A stretch of DNA of 34,676 nucleotides from Selenomonadales bacterium OttesenSCG-928-I06 (lineage in GTDB: Bacteria > Bacillota > Negativicutes > Sporomusales > Sporomusaceae), in the NCBI GenBank assembly GCA_030266395.1, contig JAJDHX010000012.1:1-34676 (forward strand). The letters run 5' to 3'. Numbering within the stretch: position 1 is the first letter of the stretch; each line of letters opens with the position of its first letter. A program made the position numbers and the translations under genes. Shown in pieces: positions 7,120 to 16,005 of the stretch. The notes beneath the pieces are model-generated. The model ran no database searches. It was given only the letters and a program-made list of their open reading frames with translations, and was not told the origin of the DNA.

Positions 7120-10100
7120 ATGAATATGAAAAAAATTAAAACAGTTTTAGTTGCTAATAGAGGCGAGATAGCAATTAGAATTTTCCGAGCATGTAGAGAA
7201 TTAAATATAAGGACAATAGCGGTATATTCAAAAGAGGATGTCTATTCTCTTCATAGATATAAGGCAGATGAATCATATTTGGTTGGTGAAGGCAAGGGGC
7301 CTATAGAAGCCTATCTGGATATTGATGGCATAATAGATATCGCAAAAAAGAATGACGTAGATGCAATTCATCCAGGATATGGATTTTTATCTGAAAATAT
7401 TATGTTAGCTCAAAGATGTAAAGAAGAAGGAATTATTTTCATCGGACCTACTTTAGATCATCTTGATATGTTTGGTGATAAAATAAATGCCCGTGAAAAG
7501 GCTATAGAAGTTGGAATACCAGTAATACCTGGTAGTGATGGTACTGTAAAATCATTAGATGAAGTGCGTGAATTTGCCGAAAAAAATGGTTATCCTTTTA
7601 TAATAAAAGCTGTTCTCGGTGGCGGCGGGAGAGGCATGCGTCTTGTGCGGAGTGAAAAAAATCTTGAAGATGCATATAACTTGACTCGTTCAGAGGCAAA
7701 AGCTGCATTTGGTAATGACGAGATATATATAGAGAAATTTATAGAAAACCCTAAACATATAGAAGTGCAAATTTTAGGAGATGAATATGGCAATTTAATT
7801 CATCTTTATGAAAGAGATTGTTCTGTGCAGCGTCGTCACCAAAAAGTTATAGAAGTTGCACCTTCTCAGGCTTTGAAAGAGGAGACTAGAACTGCTATTT
7901 GTGATGCTGCTGTAAAACTGATGAAACATGTAAATTATGTTAGTGCAGGTACAGTTGAGTTTTTAGCAACATTGGATGGTAAATTTTATTTTATAGAAGT
8001 TAATCCTAGAATACAGGTTGAGCATACTATTACTGAGATGATTACAGGTGTTGATATTGTTCAATCTCAGATTTTAATATCTGATGGTTATAGTTTAAGA
8101 GATGAAGAAGTTGGTAATTTAGTTCAAGAGAATATTCGTTGTAATGGACATTCTATTCAATGTAGGATTACGACTGAAGACCCAACAAATCAATTTACAC
8201 CTGATACTGGTAAAATAATAGCTTATAGAAGTCCAGGCGGTTTTGGGCTAAGGCTAGATGCCGGCAATGCATATGCTGGTTCTGTTATAACGCCTTATTA
8301 TGATTCGCTTTTAGTAAAAGTATCAGTTTGGGGCAGAACTCATAAAAAAGCTGTAGGTAATATGCAGCGTGCTTTAAGTGAGTTTAGAATAAGAGGTATA
8401 AAAACAAATACTGCCTTCTTATATAATGTGATTTCTCACAAAAGTTTTATTGATGGAACATATCATACTGGGTTTTTAGATGAATCTCCAGAATTATTTG
8501 TTTTACCTCAAATAAAAGACAGGGGTACGAAGTTACTTAAATATTTAGCAGAAGTAACTGTAAATGGTCCTCATGGTAAAGGAAGGGCTATAAAACCTAA
8601 ACTTCCTAAAGTGAGAATTCCGGAAAAAATTTCTACAGAAGCACCTAGAGGTACTAAACAAATTCTGGAAGAGCAAGGCCCTGAAGGTATTATTAAATAT
8701 ATGAAAGACCAAAAAAAGGTCTTAATAACAGATACAACTTTTAGAGATGCTCATCAGTCTCTTTTGGCAACTAGGCTAAGAACTTATGATATGTTAGGCA
8801 TTATGGAATCAACCTCTAAACTTATGCATAATTTATTTGCAATGGAAGTTTGGGGTGGTGCCACATTTGATGTTGCTTATAGATTTTTAAAAGAAGATCC
8901 TTGGCAAAGATTAACGCAAATCAGAGAAAAAACACCTAATATTCTTTTGCAAATGTTACTTAGAGCTTCAAATGCAGTAGGATATATGAATTATCCTGAT
9001 AATCTTATTAAAGCTTTTGTTAAGAGAGCTGCCGAAGAAGGTATAGATTTATTTAGAATATTTGATAGCTTAAATTGGCTTCCAGGAATGCAAGTAGCTA
9101 TAGACTCTGTTCGTGATTCAGGTAAAATTGCCATGACAGCAATTTGTTATACAGGTGATATTTTAGATCCAACCAAAACAAAATATGATCTTAAATATTA
9201 TGTGACTATGGCTAAAGAGCTTGAAAAAGCCGGCGGGCATATTTTGAGTATTAAAGATATGGCAGGTGTCTTAAAGCCAGAAGCTGCATATCGTCTTGTA
9301 AGTGCTTTAAAAGAAGCTGTAGATATTCCTGTACATGTTCACACTCATGCAACTACAGGTAATGCTATATATACTTATGCTCGTGCTATAGATGCTGGCG
9401 TGGATATGGTGGATGTTGCTGTGTCATCTATGTCGGGTCTTACTTCACAACCTGGAGCAAGTAGTCTTTACTATGCTCTTGATGGACATGAAAGACAGCC
9501 TGAGATGGATGTTAATGCATTTAATAAAATATCTCATTATTGGGAAGATGTTCGAGCTTTTTATGGTCATTTTGAAAGCAGTCAGTTTTTCCCTAATCCT
9601 GAGGTTTATCATCATGCGATGCCAGGTGGTCAGTATAGCAATTTGAAACAACAGGCAAAAGCAGTTGGTCTTCAAAATCGTTGGGATGAGATAAAAGAAG
9701 CATATGAATTAGTCAATAGAATGTTTGGAGATATAGTTAAAGTAACTCCTTCTTCCAAAGTTGTAGGAGATATGGCTTTGTTTATGGTAGAAAACAATCT
9801 TACTGAAGAAGATGTCTATAATAATGGCGAAACTCTTAACTTCCCTAACTCTGTAGTAGAATTTTTTGAAGGAAAGTTAGGTCAGCCATATCAAGGATTC
9901 CCGGAAAAATTGCAAAAAATAGTGCTAAAAGGAAAGAAACCGATTACTACAAGACCAGGAGAAAATTTGGAACCTATAGATTTCGAAGAGACAAGAAAAA
10001 TTCTAGAGGAAGAACTGAAAGATACTCTTGGCAGATCGATAAGTTATAATGATGTTTTGTCATATTGTTTATATCCTAAAGTATTTTTAGATTGGGCTGA

Positions 10101-10581
10101 TTTTATAAATACTTATAGCGATATGTCTACATTAGATACTCTTACTTTCTTCTATGGACTTGATGATAGAGAAATGGTTAAAGTAGAAATAGAAAAAGGA
10201 AAAACCATATTTGTAAGTCTTGTTTCTATGGATGATCCTTTGCCTGATGGTACAAGAGTTGTTCAGTTTGAAATAAATGGTTCTCCAAGAAGAATTGCTG
10301 TAAAAGACAATTCGGTGAAAAATGTAGTTGTATCTAAACTAAAAGCGAACAAGAAAAAACCAGAACAAATTGGTGCAAGTATGTCTGGCAAAGTAGTAAA
10401 AGTTGTTGTAGATGTTGGCATGAAAATAAGAAAAGGTGCTACACTTCTAATTACAGAAGCTATGAAAATGGAAACAAATGTTCAGGCGCCTTATGATGGC
10501 ATTGTAAAAGAAATATATGTTAAACAAGATGAAAGTATTGAAACAGGAGATCTTTTAATAGAGTTTGCCAAGATACAATAA
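7120..10581 (+). CDS. pyc: Pyruvate carboxylase
   Basis: This is the single-chain pyruvate carboxylase of 1153 residues, the usual full length, making oxaloacetate from pyruvate, bicarbonate and ATP. The biotin carboxylase part comes first (VLVANRGEIAIRIFRA at 9-24; ATP-grasp loop GGGGRG at 167-172 after K163; ERDCSVQRRHQKVIE). The carboxyltransferase TIM barrel follows from about residue 535 (TTFRDAHQSLLATR, with the SIKDMAGVL block holding the expected carboxylated Lys). The C-terminal biotinyl domain has ITEAMKMETN with biotin-accepting K1116. The ATG at 7120 is fixed by AGGAGG at 7106-7111, eight bases upstream. It is a single-gene unit with its own promoter and a strong terminator. In an anaerobe it would feed the C4 branch toward succinate or propionate and amino acids such as the threonine made by ThrC. 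Confidence 0.98.
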   Translation: MNMKKIKTVLVANRGEIAIRIFRACRELNIRTIAVYSKEDVYSLHRYKADESYLVGEGKGPIEAYLDIDGIIDIAKKNDVDAIHPGYGFLSENIMLAQRCKEEGIIFIGPTLDHLDMFGDKINAREKAIEVGIPVIPGSDGTVKSLDEVREFAEKNGYPFIIKAVLGGGGRGMRLVRSEKNLEDAYNLTRSEAKAAFGNDEIYIEKFIENPKHIEVQILGDEYGNLIHLYERDCSVQRRHQKVIEVAPSQALKEETRTAICDAAVKLMKHVNYVSAGTVEFLATLDGKFYFIEVNPRIQVEHTITEMITGVDIVQSQILISDGYSLRDEEVGNLVQENIRCNGHSIQCRITTEDPTNQFTPDTGKIIAYRSPGGFGLRLDAGNAYAGSVITPYYDSLLVKVSVWGRTHKKAVGNMQRALSEFRIRGIKTNTAFLYNVISHKSFIDGTYHTGFLDESPELFVLPQIKDRGTKLLKYLAEVTVNGPHGKGRAIKPKLPKVRIPEKISTEAPRGTKQILEEQGPEGIIKYMKDQKKVLITDTTFRDAHQSLLATRLRTYDMLGIMESTSKLMHNLFAMEVWGGATFDVAYRFLKEDPWQRLTQIREKTPNILLQMLLRASNAVGYMNYPDNLIKAFVKRAAEEGIDLFRIFDSLNWLPGMQVAIDSVRDSGKIAMTAICYTGDILDPTKTKYDLKYYVTMAKELEKAGGHILSIKDMAGVLKPEAAYRLVSALKEAVDIPVHVHTHATTGNAIYTYARAIDAGVDMVDVAVSSMSGLTSQPGASSLYYALDGHERQPEMDVNAFNKISHYWEDVRAFYGHFESSQFFPNPEVYHHAMPGGQYSNLKQQAKAVGLQNRWDEIKEAYELVNRMFGDIVKVTPSSKVVGDMALFMVENNLTEEDVYNNGETLNFPNSVVEFFEGKLGQPYQGFPEKLQKIVLKGKKPITTRPGENLEPIDFEETRKILEEELKDTLGRSISYNDVLSYCLYPKVFLDWADFINTYSDMSTLDTLTFFYGLDDREMVKVEIEKGKTIFVSLVSMDDPLPDGTRVVQFEINGSPRRIAVKDNSVKNVVVSKLKANKKKPEQIGASMSGKVVKVVVDVGMKIRKGATLLITEAMKMETNVQAPYDGIVKEIYVKQDESIETGDLLIEFAKIQ

Positions 10582-10587
10582 ATGACA

Positions 10588-10620
10588 AAAAGGCTTAGAA
10601 TTTATTCTAAGCCTTTTTTT
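10588..10620 (+). terminator. Terminator of pyc
   Basis: AAAGGCTTAGAA (10589-10600), TTTA, TTCTAAGCCTTT (10605-10616) forms a perfect twelve-base-pair stem ending in a T tract, seven bases after the stop codon. Confidence 0.95.
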
Positions 10621-10871
10621 AGTGGAATTTGTCAAAATAAACTGATTTTTTCAGATTAATAAAAGATATATCAAAAAAATAAAAAGATAAATTTTTTTCT
10701 TATTAAATAAGGATTTAATAAATATTTTTAGTTTGCTATTTATATCAAGTTAATTGTCAGAAAAATTTTAAATTTCTTAAATATTGTATCGTGCGAGGTA
10801 AAAATTACCATAAAACTATTCTATAATTAAATAAGAGTTGATAAATTTATGAAAAGGAGTTGAAAGTATTT

Positions 10872-11660
10872 ATGAATTTTTGGAGAAAGACAATTGGGCT
10901 ATTAGTAATTTTTACTTTGTTGTTAAGTTTTACTGGAATTGCTTTAACAACTACTGCTGCCGAAGCAGAGTACAACGAAGCTGCAATGAAAGATAAGTTA
11001 GCTAAGGCTCACCGTGTTTTAGCTATGAATGGACATGATGATTGGTTATATGGTCATATGTCTTTCAGAGTACCTGGTACAAATAATTTCTGGATAAAAT
11101 CTTCTACACAAAGTCTTGATGGGGTTACTTCAGATGCTTTGATTTTACTTGATTCGGACTGTAATCCTATTGGTGGTTCAGGCTTAAAAAAACACATTGA
11201 AGCTTTTATTCATGCTGAAATGTATAAAGCCAGACCAGATGTAATGGCTGTAATACATACACATCCACCAAATGCAACTGCACTTGCTTCAATGGGGATG
11301 ATGATAGAGTCATTATCTAATGATGCTGTAATGTTTATTAATGATCAAGCTTTATATACTAAAACTTCTGCGTTGATTACTAATGCTGAAATGGGGGCAG
11401 ATTTAGCTAAAACTCTTGGCAAGAATCGTCTTTTGCTTATTAGAAATCATGGAATCGTTATGGTAGGAGATAGTATTGAACAAGCTGTTGTAGCTGCAGT
11501 CTTTTTAGAAAAAGCTGCTGAATTCCAAATCATTTGTCTGCAAGCAGGCGGAGCGAAATATTCTGCATCTGATAAAGAAATTGAAAGAAGCAGAAATAAC
11601 CGTATTAGTCAAACAAAAGGCATGTACAACTACTTAGAATCTAAAGTTAGCTTAGATTAG
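10872..11660 (+). CDS. Exported class II aldolase/adducin-like protein
   Basis: This is a protein with the class II aldolase/adducin fold (fuculose- and ribulose-phosphate aldolase relatives) preceded by a Sec signal peptide. Numbered from the ATG at 10872 (262 residues), the N-terminus is MNFWRKTIGLLVIF with cleavage likely near TTTAAEA|EYN. The zinc-site residues are present: H129 and H131 in IHTHPP and H193 in RNHGIVMVG. E110 (KKHIEAFIH) matches the usual catalytic Glu. The ATG at 10872 is preferred over TTG at 10860, because AGGAG (10855-10859) would touch the TTG. Its export is unusual, since family enzymes normally act on cytoplasmic sugar phosphates. It stands alone, with a porin downstream after a hairpin. 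The substrate is unknown; a periplasmic lyase, decarboxylase or metal-binding role is possible. Confidence 0.82.
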   Translation: MNFWRKTIGLLVIFTLLLSFTGIALTTTAAEAEYNEAAMKDKLAKAHRVLAMNGHDDWLYGHMSFRVPGTNNFWIKSSTQSLDGVTSDALILLDSDCNPIGGSGLKKHIEAFIHAEMYKARPDVMAVIHTHPPNATALASMGMMIESLSNDAVMFINDQALYTKTSALITNAEMGADLAKTLGKNRLLLIRNHGIVMVGDSIEQAVVAAVFLEKAAEFQIICLQAGGAKYSASDKEIERSRNNRISQTKGMYNYLESKVSLD

Positions 11661-11672
11661 TGCAAATTATAT

Positions 11673-11713
11673 AGAGAAGGTGATTTTTATTTTACATTAC
11701 CTTCTCTAATTTA
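11673..11713 (+). terminator. Probable terminator after the aldolase-like gene
   Basis: AGAGAAGGT (11673-11681) pairs with ACCTTCTCT (11699-11707) over a 17-base AT-rich loop, followed by AATTTAA. The stem is perfect but the T run is weak, so termination may be partial. Confidence 0.55.
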
Positions 11714-11856
11714 AAACAAGTCTCTTTAGCTGTGTTTTTTATGATGTTTAGTACAGAAGAGAAGTAAGGTTTTAAAGGAAAAGGTGAAACTTTAAAACTT
11801 CCTTAATAAAATTCAGTACTTTAATTATAAAACAGAAAATTTTTGGAGGGAAAACA

Positions 11857-13239
11857 ATGAAAAAAAGTGTAGCATTAGCTTTAGCTGCTGCTATGTCCTT
11901 AAGTGTAGCTGGTACTGCTCTTGCGAATAATCCATTTAGTGATGTGCCGCAAGGACACTGGGCATATGATGCAGTAGCTCAATTAGAAAAAGATGGTCTG
12001 GTTACAGGTTATGGAGATGGAACTTATCGCGGAGACAGAGCTATGAGCCGTTATGAAATGGCTACAGTAGTTGCTCAACTTGATGATGCAAGTGGCGAAA
12101 ATGCTGAATTAATAAACAAGTTAAGAAGTGAGTTTGCTACAGAACTTTACAATCTTGGAGTTCGGGTAGATAAATTAGAGAAAAATGCTTCTACTATTAA
12201 ATTTAGTGGAGATGGCTGGATTCGTTATCAATCAGGTGGTATAGCGCCTCTTATGTCATTTAAAGATAATCCAAATCAACGCGAAGGAAAACGTTGGCAA
12301 TCACGTATTCGTATTAATATGAATGCTACAATTAATGAAAAAGTTAAATTTTTAGGTAGGGTTAAATATCAAGCTAATACTGCTCGTACAAATCCTAATA
12401 ATAGAGATCCAGCATATTCTTATACTCAAGATACTTTTATGGATAGAGCAGAAATAGTCTGGACAAATGGTACTTTCCAAGGTCGTTTTGGTAGAATTGC
12501 TCCTATGATAGGTCAAGGACTGATTTGGGGAAATAAATCTACAGATGGTGTTTTACTTGGTTATAAAACTAAGAAATGGGATATCTTTGGCGGTGTGCTA
12601 GATTATCGTCCACAAGATCCGCCTCATGGTGACAGTACTAGTGCACTTCCTGCTGCTGCCAGCAAGAATGCTACAGTTGTTAATGTTGGTTATAAATTTA
12701 GTGATAAATTTGGCTTAACTGCTGCGTATTCTAATGGACATAAGTCTGAAGCAGGCACAAGAGACGAGGCTTATCCGTTTGAGTTAATGGCATTTGGTTT
12801 TAGTGCTCAATTGGGCAAAGATTGGAAACTTAATGGAGAATATATAAAGAATGATTCCAAATGGGCTGTTGGCAGAGATGGCAGTAAACAAGATTCGGGT
12901 TACTGGACAAGGCTGACTTGGAAAAATGCTAATATGGCTAAGCCTGGAACTTATTCAATATTTGTCGAATATATGGACCTTGAAGCTTATGCAATTGATT
13001 CTGCAACTTATGGTCATATGCTTAATTTATCAGCAGGTAATGGTTTTAATCCAACACAATATAACGGAACTGGTGCCGCAGGTGCTAAGGGTTATGGCGT
13101 TGTTGCTACTTATGTTGTTGCCAAAAACATTAATATGCAGCTCATGTACCATGATCTTAAACCAACTGACAAAGTTATTAAAGATGCATATGGCGACTAT
13201 AGAAATGTATATCAATTCTATACAAACTTTAGATTTTAA
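11857..13239 (+). CDS. OmpM-type SLH porin, intact
   Basis: This 460-residue outer-membrane porin is the in-frame paralogue of the gene at 710-1943. It starts MKKSVALALAAAMSLS, with seven A residues after the ATG, and a signal peptide ending near GTALA|NN. One SLH domain follows (about 25-75), then a short coiled coil (GENAELINKLRSEFATEL) and a barrel ending in FYTNFRF. GGAGGG (11845-11850) supplies the ribosome site. Compared with the other copy it carries 48 extra residues between KNDS and ATYGH, with two strand-like segments (SGYWTRLTWKNANM and GTYSIFVEYMDLEAY), so its barrel may have one more hairpin. Family knowledge: such SLH domains bind polyamine-bearing peptidoglycan and the barrel is a major general porin. 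It has a strong terminator at 13251-13288. Confidence 0.95.
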   Translation: MKKSVALALAAAMSLSVAGTALANNPFSDVPQGHWAYDAVAQLEKDGLVTGYGDGTYRGDRAMSRYEMATVVAQLDDASGENAELINKLRSEFATELYNLGVRVDKLEKNASTIKFSGDGWIRYQSGGIAPLMSFKDNPNQREGKRWQSRIRINMNATINEKVKFLGRVKYQANTARTNPNNRDPAYSYTQDTFMDRAEIVWTNGTFQGRFGRIAPMIGQGLIWGNKSTDGVLLGYKTKKWDIFGGVLDYRPQDPPHGDSTSALPAAASKNATVVNVGYKFSDKFGLTAAYSNGHKSEAGTRDEAYPFELMAFGFSAQLGKDWKLNGEYIKNDSKWAVGRDGSKQDSGYWTRLTWKNANMAKPGTYSIFVEYMDLEAYAIDSATYGHMLNLSAGNGFNPTQYNGTGAAGAKGYGVVATYVVAKNINMQLMYHDLKPTDKVIKDAYGDYRNVYQFYTNFRF

Positions 13240-13250
13240 ACTATCAAATA

Positions 13251-13288
13251 AAAAAGAAACTTCTCTTAAGAGAAGTTTCTTTTTTATT
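13251..13288 (+). terminator. Terminator of the intact porin
   Basis: AAAAAGAAACTTCTCTT (13251-13267) is followed at once by its exact complement, AAGAGAAGTTTCTTTTT (13268-13284), a fully palindromic stem ending in T residues. It is twelve bases from the stop codon. Confidence 0.93.
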
Positions 13289-13327
13289 TGATTAGTTATA
13301 AAGAGGAATTATTTATTTCGACACGAA

Positions 13328-13357
13328 TTATCAAAAAAGTAATTTATGTGGTACAAT
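13328..13357 (+). promoter_or_regulatory. Possible promoter of the Fe-S assembly operon
   Basis: TTATCA (13328-13333), 18 bases, TACAAT (13352-13357) is a moderate vegetative promoter 44 bases before the sufC-like start. It lies after the porin terminator, so the operon must start near here. Confidence 0.4.
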
Positions 13358-13400
13358 AAATAAAATTACATGATAAAGATTCAATTTTGGAGGAAGTTAT

Positions 13401-14135
13401 ATGCTAGAGTTAAAAAACATATCATTTGAAATAGAAGATGAAAACGATAAAAAGACCAGAGAAATTTTGCAAAATGTTAGCTTACAAGTAGAAGACAGGA
13501 GTTTTGTTGTTATAACAGGCCCTAATGGCGGCGGTAAGTCTACTTTGGCAAAAATTATTATGGGAGTTGAAAATCCAACTAGTGGTCAAATAATATACAA
13601 TGGCGAAGATATAACAAACTTAGATATTACTGAAAGAGCAAGAAGAGGTATTGGTTTTGCTTTTCAACAACCGGTAAGATTTAAAGGTTTATTTGTTAAA
13701 GATCTTCTTCAGCTTGCTGCTGGTAGAAAACTTTCGACAGATGAAGCATGTACATATTTATCTGAAGTAGGACTTTGTGCAGTTGATTATATTGATAGAG
13801 AATTAAATTCAAGTTTATCTGGTGGAGAACTTAAACGGATTGAAATTGCCATGTTAATGGTAAGAGGAGTAAAAATATCTATTTTTGATGAGCCTGAAGC
13901 AGGTATTGATTTATGGAGTTTTCAAAATTTGATTCGCGTATTTGAAAAATTAAGAGATGAAAATCAAAGTTCTGTCATTATAATATCTCATCAAGAACGT
14001 ATTCTGGAAATTGCAGATAAAATAGTAGTTATAGCTAACGGGCAAGTAAATGGAGTAGGTTTGAAAAATGAAATACTGCCAGAATTGCTTTCTAACTCTA
14101 GCAAGTTCTGCAGATTTTATGGACGGGAGATGTAG
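13401..14135 (+). CDS. SufC-type ABC ATPase of Fe-S cluster assembly (SMS type)
   Basis: This 244-residue ABC ATPase is of the SufC kind. It shows Walker A GPNGGGKST (40-48), a Q-loop region with FQQPVRFKGLF, signature LSGGELKRIEIA (139-150), Walker B with D163 and E164 (FDEPEAGIDLW) and a switch His in IISHQER. The phrase DEPEAGIDLWS differs from the DEIDSGLDIDAL of classical SufC and resembles the minimal SmsC/SufC of anaerobes. It works with the SufB-like protein encoded two bases downstream, as the ATPase that drives the scaffold. GGAGGAAG precedes the ATG. No cysteine desulfurase (SufS) or SufU follows, so this is the two-gene form of the system. Confidence 0.9.
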   Translation: MLELKNISFEIEDENDKKTREILQNVSLQVEDRSFVVITGPNGGGKSTLAKIIMGVENPTSGQIIYNGEDITNLDITERARRGIGFAFQQPVRFKGLFVKDLLQLAAGRKLSTDEACTYLSEVGLCAVDYIDRELNSSLSGGELKRIEIAMLMVRGVKISIFDEPEAGIDLWSFQNLIRVFEKLRDENQSSVIIISHQERILEIADKIVVIANGQVNGVGLKNEILPELLSNSSKFCRFYGREM

Positions 14136-14137
14136 GT

Positions 14138-15052
14138 GTGAATAATATCATTAAGAAAATACTAGAATTAGTTACCGATAAAAAAGATAAACCTAGTGGT
14201 GCATATAATATAAGGGTTAATGGAGCTTGCGCTGATAGAGGTTGTACTCCAAATGTAGACATTGTTTCCAAAGAAAATGGATCAGGTATTGATATTCATA
14301 TAAAGCCTGGGACAAAAGAAGAAGTTTATATTCCGGTTGTTATTGATAATAACGAATTAACAGATATAGTATATAATGATTTTTATATTGGCGAAGATAG
14401 TGATGTTGTCATTATCGCTGGCTGTGGCATACATAATGAAGGATCTGGTCATACACAACATGATGGTATTCATACTTTTCATGTTGGCAAAAATGCAACA
14501 GTAAAATATTTGGAAAAGCATTATGGAAGTGGCGGCGGTAAAGGTGATAGAGTAATAAATCCTGTTACCAATGTTTTTTTAGAAGAAGGCAGTACTTTGG
14601 AGATGGATACTGTTCAGATTGAAGGTGTAGATTTTACCAAAAGAATAACTAATGGTAAAGTAAATGATAATGCTACTTTACTTATTAAAGAAAAGTTGAT
14701 GACAAGTGGCAATCAAGTTGCTACAACTGAATTTGAAATAGATCTTGATGGTAAAGGTTCAAGTGTTGATGTAATATCTCGTTCTGTTGCTAAAGGCTCA
14801 TCGGTGCAAGAGTTTTATTCCAAAATTAATGGCAATAATGAATGTGCTGGTCATTCGGAATGTGATGCAATTATTATGGATAAAGCTACTGTGACAGCTA
14901 TTCCAGAAATAAAAGCAAATCATGTAGATGCATCTTTAATTCATGAAGCAGCTATTGGAAAAATTGCTGGGGTACAGATAATAAAATTGATGACTTTGGG
15001 GCTTACCAGAGAAGAAGCAGAAAAAGAAATTATTGCAGGATTTTTAAAATAA
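14138..15052 (+). CDS. SufB/SufD-type Fe-S scaffold protein (SMS type)
   Basis: This 304-residue protein has the SufB/D beta-helix core without the longer N-terminal domain of classical SufB. It fits the SmsB partner of the minimal SMS Fe-S assembly system. Visible marks are the Cys residues in NGACADRGCTPN (31 and 36) and IIAGCGIHNEGSGHTQHDG, and the conserved late blocks CAGHSECDAIIMD and LIHEAAIGKIAG. It starts with GTG at 14138, two bases after the sufC-like stop, with GGGAGA inside the end of the previous gene, so the pair is translationally coupled. The protein would assemble Fe-S clusters in the cytosol, relevant to the ferredoxin-rich proteins encoded further on. Confidence 0.9.
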   Translation: MNNIIKKILELVTDKKDKPSGAYNIRVNGACADRGCTPNVDIVSKENGSGIDIHIKPGTKEEVYIPVVIDNNELTDIVYNDFYIGEDSDVVIIAGCGIHNEGSGHTQHDGIHTFHVGKNATVKYLEKHYGSGGGKGDRVINPVTNVFLEEGSTLEMDTVQIEGVDFTKRITNGKVNDNATLLIKEKLMTSGNQVATTEFEIDLDGKGSSVDVISRSVAKGSSVQEFYSKINGNNECAGHSECDAIIMDKATVTAIPEIKANHVDASLIHEAAIGKIAGVQIIKLMTLGLTREEAEKEIIAGFLK

Positions 15053-15082
15053 TAAAAAATATGCCTAAAAGAGGGGTTAATA

Positions 15083-15889
15083 GTGGACGATAACGTTTTA
15101 TTAGCTTTTGCTTTAACAGCTATTGCTGGTATGTCAACAGGTATTGGAAGCGCTATAGCTCTTTTTGCTAAACAAACTAACAAAAAAATACTTGCTGTGA
15201 GTCTCGGTTTTTCAGCTGGTGTTATGATTTATGTTTCTATGATTGAGATATTTGCTCAGGCAAATGCATCTTTATCACTACATCTTGGCTTAAAAATGGG
15301 TTCAACAGTTACGGTGATCTCATTTTTTGCCGGAATTTTATTAATCGGGCTTATCGATAAATTGATACCTAGTGAAGGAAATCCGCATGAAGTTAAGTCG
15401 CCGATACAAGAATGTGGCGAAAGAAAAAACGGTCAGCAAAAATTAATGCGTACAGGCTTGTTTACAGCTTTGGCAATTGCAATTCATAACTTTCCAGAAG
15501 GTATAGCTACTTTTGTCTCTGCCTTGCAAGACCCTTCTATAGCAATTCCAATAGTTGTGGCAATTGCAATTCATAATATACCAGAGGGTATAGCTGTTTC
15601 TGTTCCTATTTACTATGCAACTGGCAGCAAAAAGAAGGCTTTTATATATTCTTTTATTTCAGGACTTGCCGAACCTGTTGGAGCTATTGTTGCCTATTTG
15701 ATTCTCCTGCCGTTTATGAATGAGCTTGTTTTTGGGATACTCTTTGCTGCTGTAGCAGGTATTATGGTTTTTATATCTTTTGATGAATTATTGCCAGCTG
15801 CCAGAGAATATGGAGAACATCATTTATCTATATACGGACTTATTAGTGGCATGGCAGTTATGGCAGTAAGTTTATTAGCTTTTTTATAG
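15083..15889 (+). CDS. zupT: ZIP family metal transporter, ZupT-like
   Basis: This 268-residue inner-membrane protein of the ZIP family has about eight hydrophobic helices. Helices IV and V contain the metal-site motifs HNFPEGIA (135-142) and HNIPEGIA (164-171). A polar loop (about 94-124) separates the two halves. ZupT proteins take up zinc and also iron, manganese or cobalt. The start is GTG at 15083 behind AGAGGGG. It lies 30 bases after the SufB-like gene with no terminator between, so it is probably co-transcribed with the Fe-S operon and may supply iron. It could be a target of the MntR-like regulator at 2858, but no operator is seen. Confidence 0.9.
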   Translation: MDDNVLLAFALTAIAGMSTGIGSAIALFAKQTNKKILAVSLGFSAGVMIYVSMIEIFAQANASLSLHLGLKMGSTVTVISFFAGILLIGLIDKLIPSEGNPHEVKSPIQECGERKNGQQKLMRTGLFTALAIAIHNFPEGIATFVSALQDPSIAIPIVVAIAIHNIPEGIAVSVPIYYATGSKKKAFIYSFISGLAEPVGAIVAYLILLPFMNELVFGILFAAVAGIMVFISFDELLPAAREYGEHHLSIYGLISGMAVMAVSLLAFL

Positions 15890-15921
15890 TGGGCAATAGG
15901 TTAAAATTAATGATAAACACA

Positions 15922-15992
15922 CATCTGCTGCGTTGAAAAATTTGTAAGGTCAGTTACGTACGACTAGTACGTGCCTGACCTTACATTTTTTT
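15922..15992. terminator. Long hairpin between convergent genes, possible dispersed repeat
   Basis: TGTAAGGTCAG (15943-15953) pairs with CTGACCTTACA (15975-15985), and inside it ACGTAC (15956-15961) pairs with GTACGT (15967-15972). T and A runs flank the stem, so it can end transcription from zupT and from the glycogen phosphorylase gene. The left flank ATCTGCTGCGTTG (15923-15935) and the GC-rich core are unlike the AT-rich surroundings, and this suggests a repeated intergenic element. Confidence 0.8.
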
Positions 15993-16005
15993 GCCTAGAG
16001 ATTTT

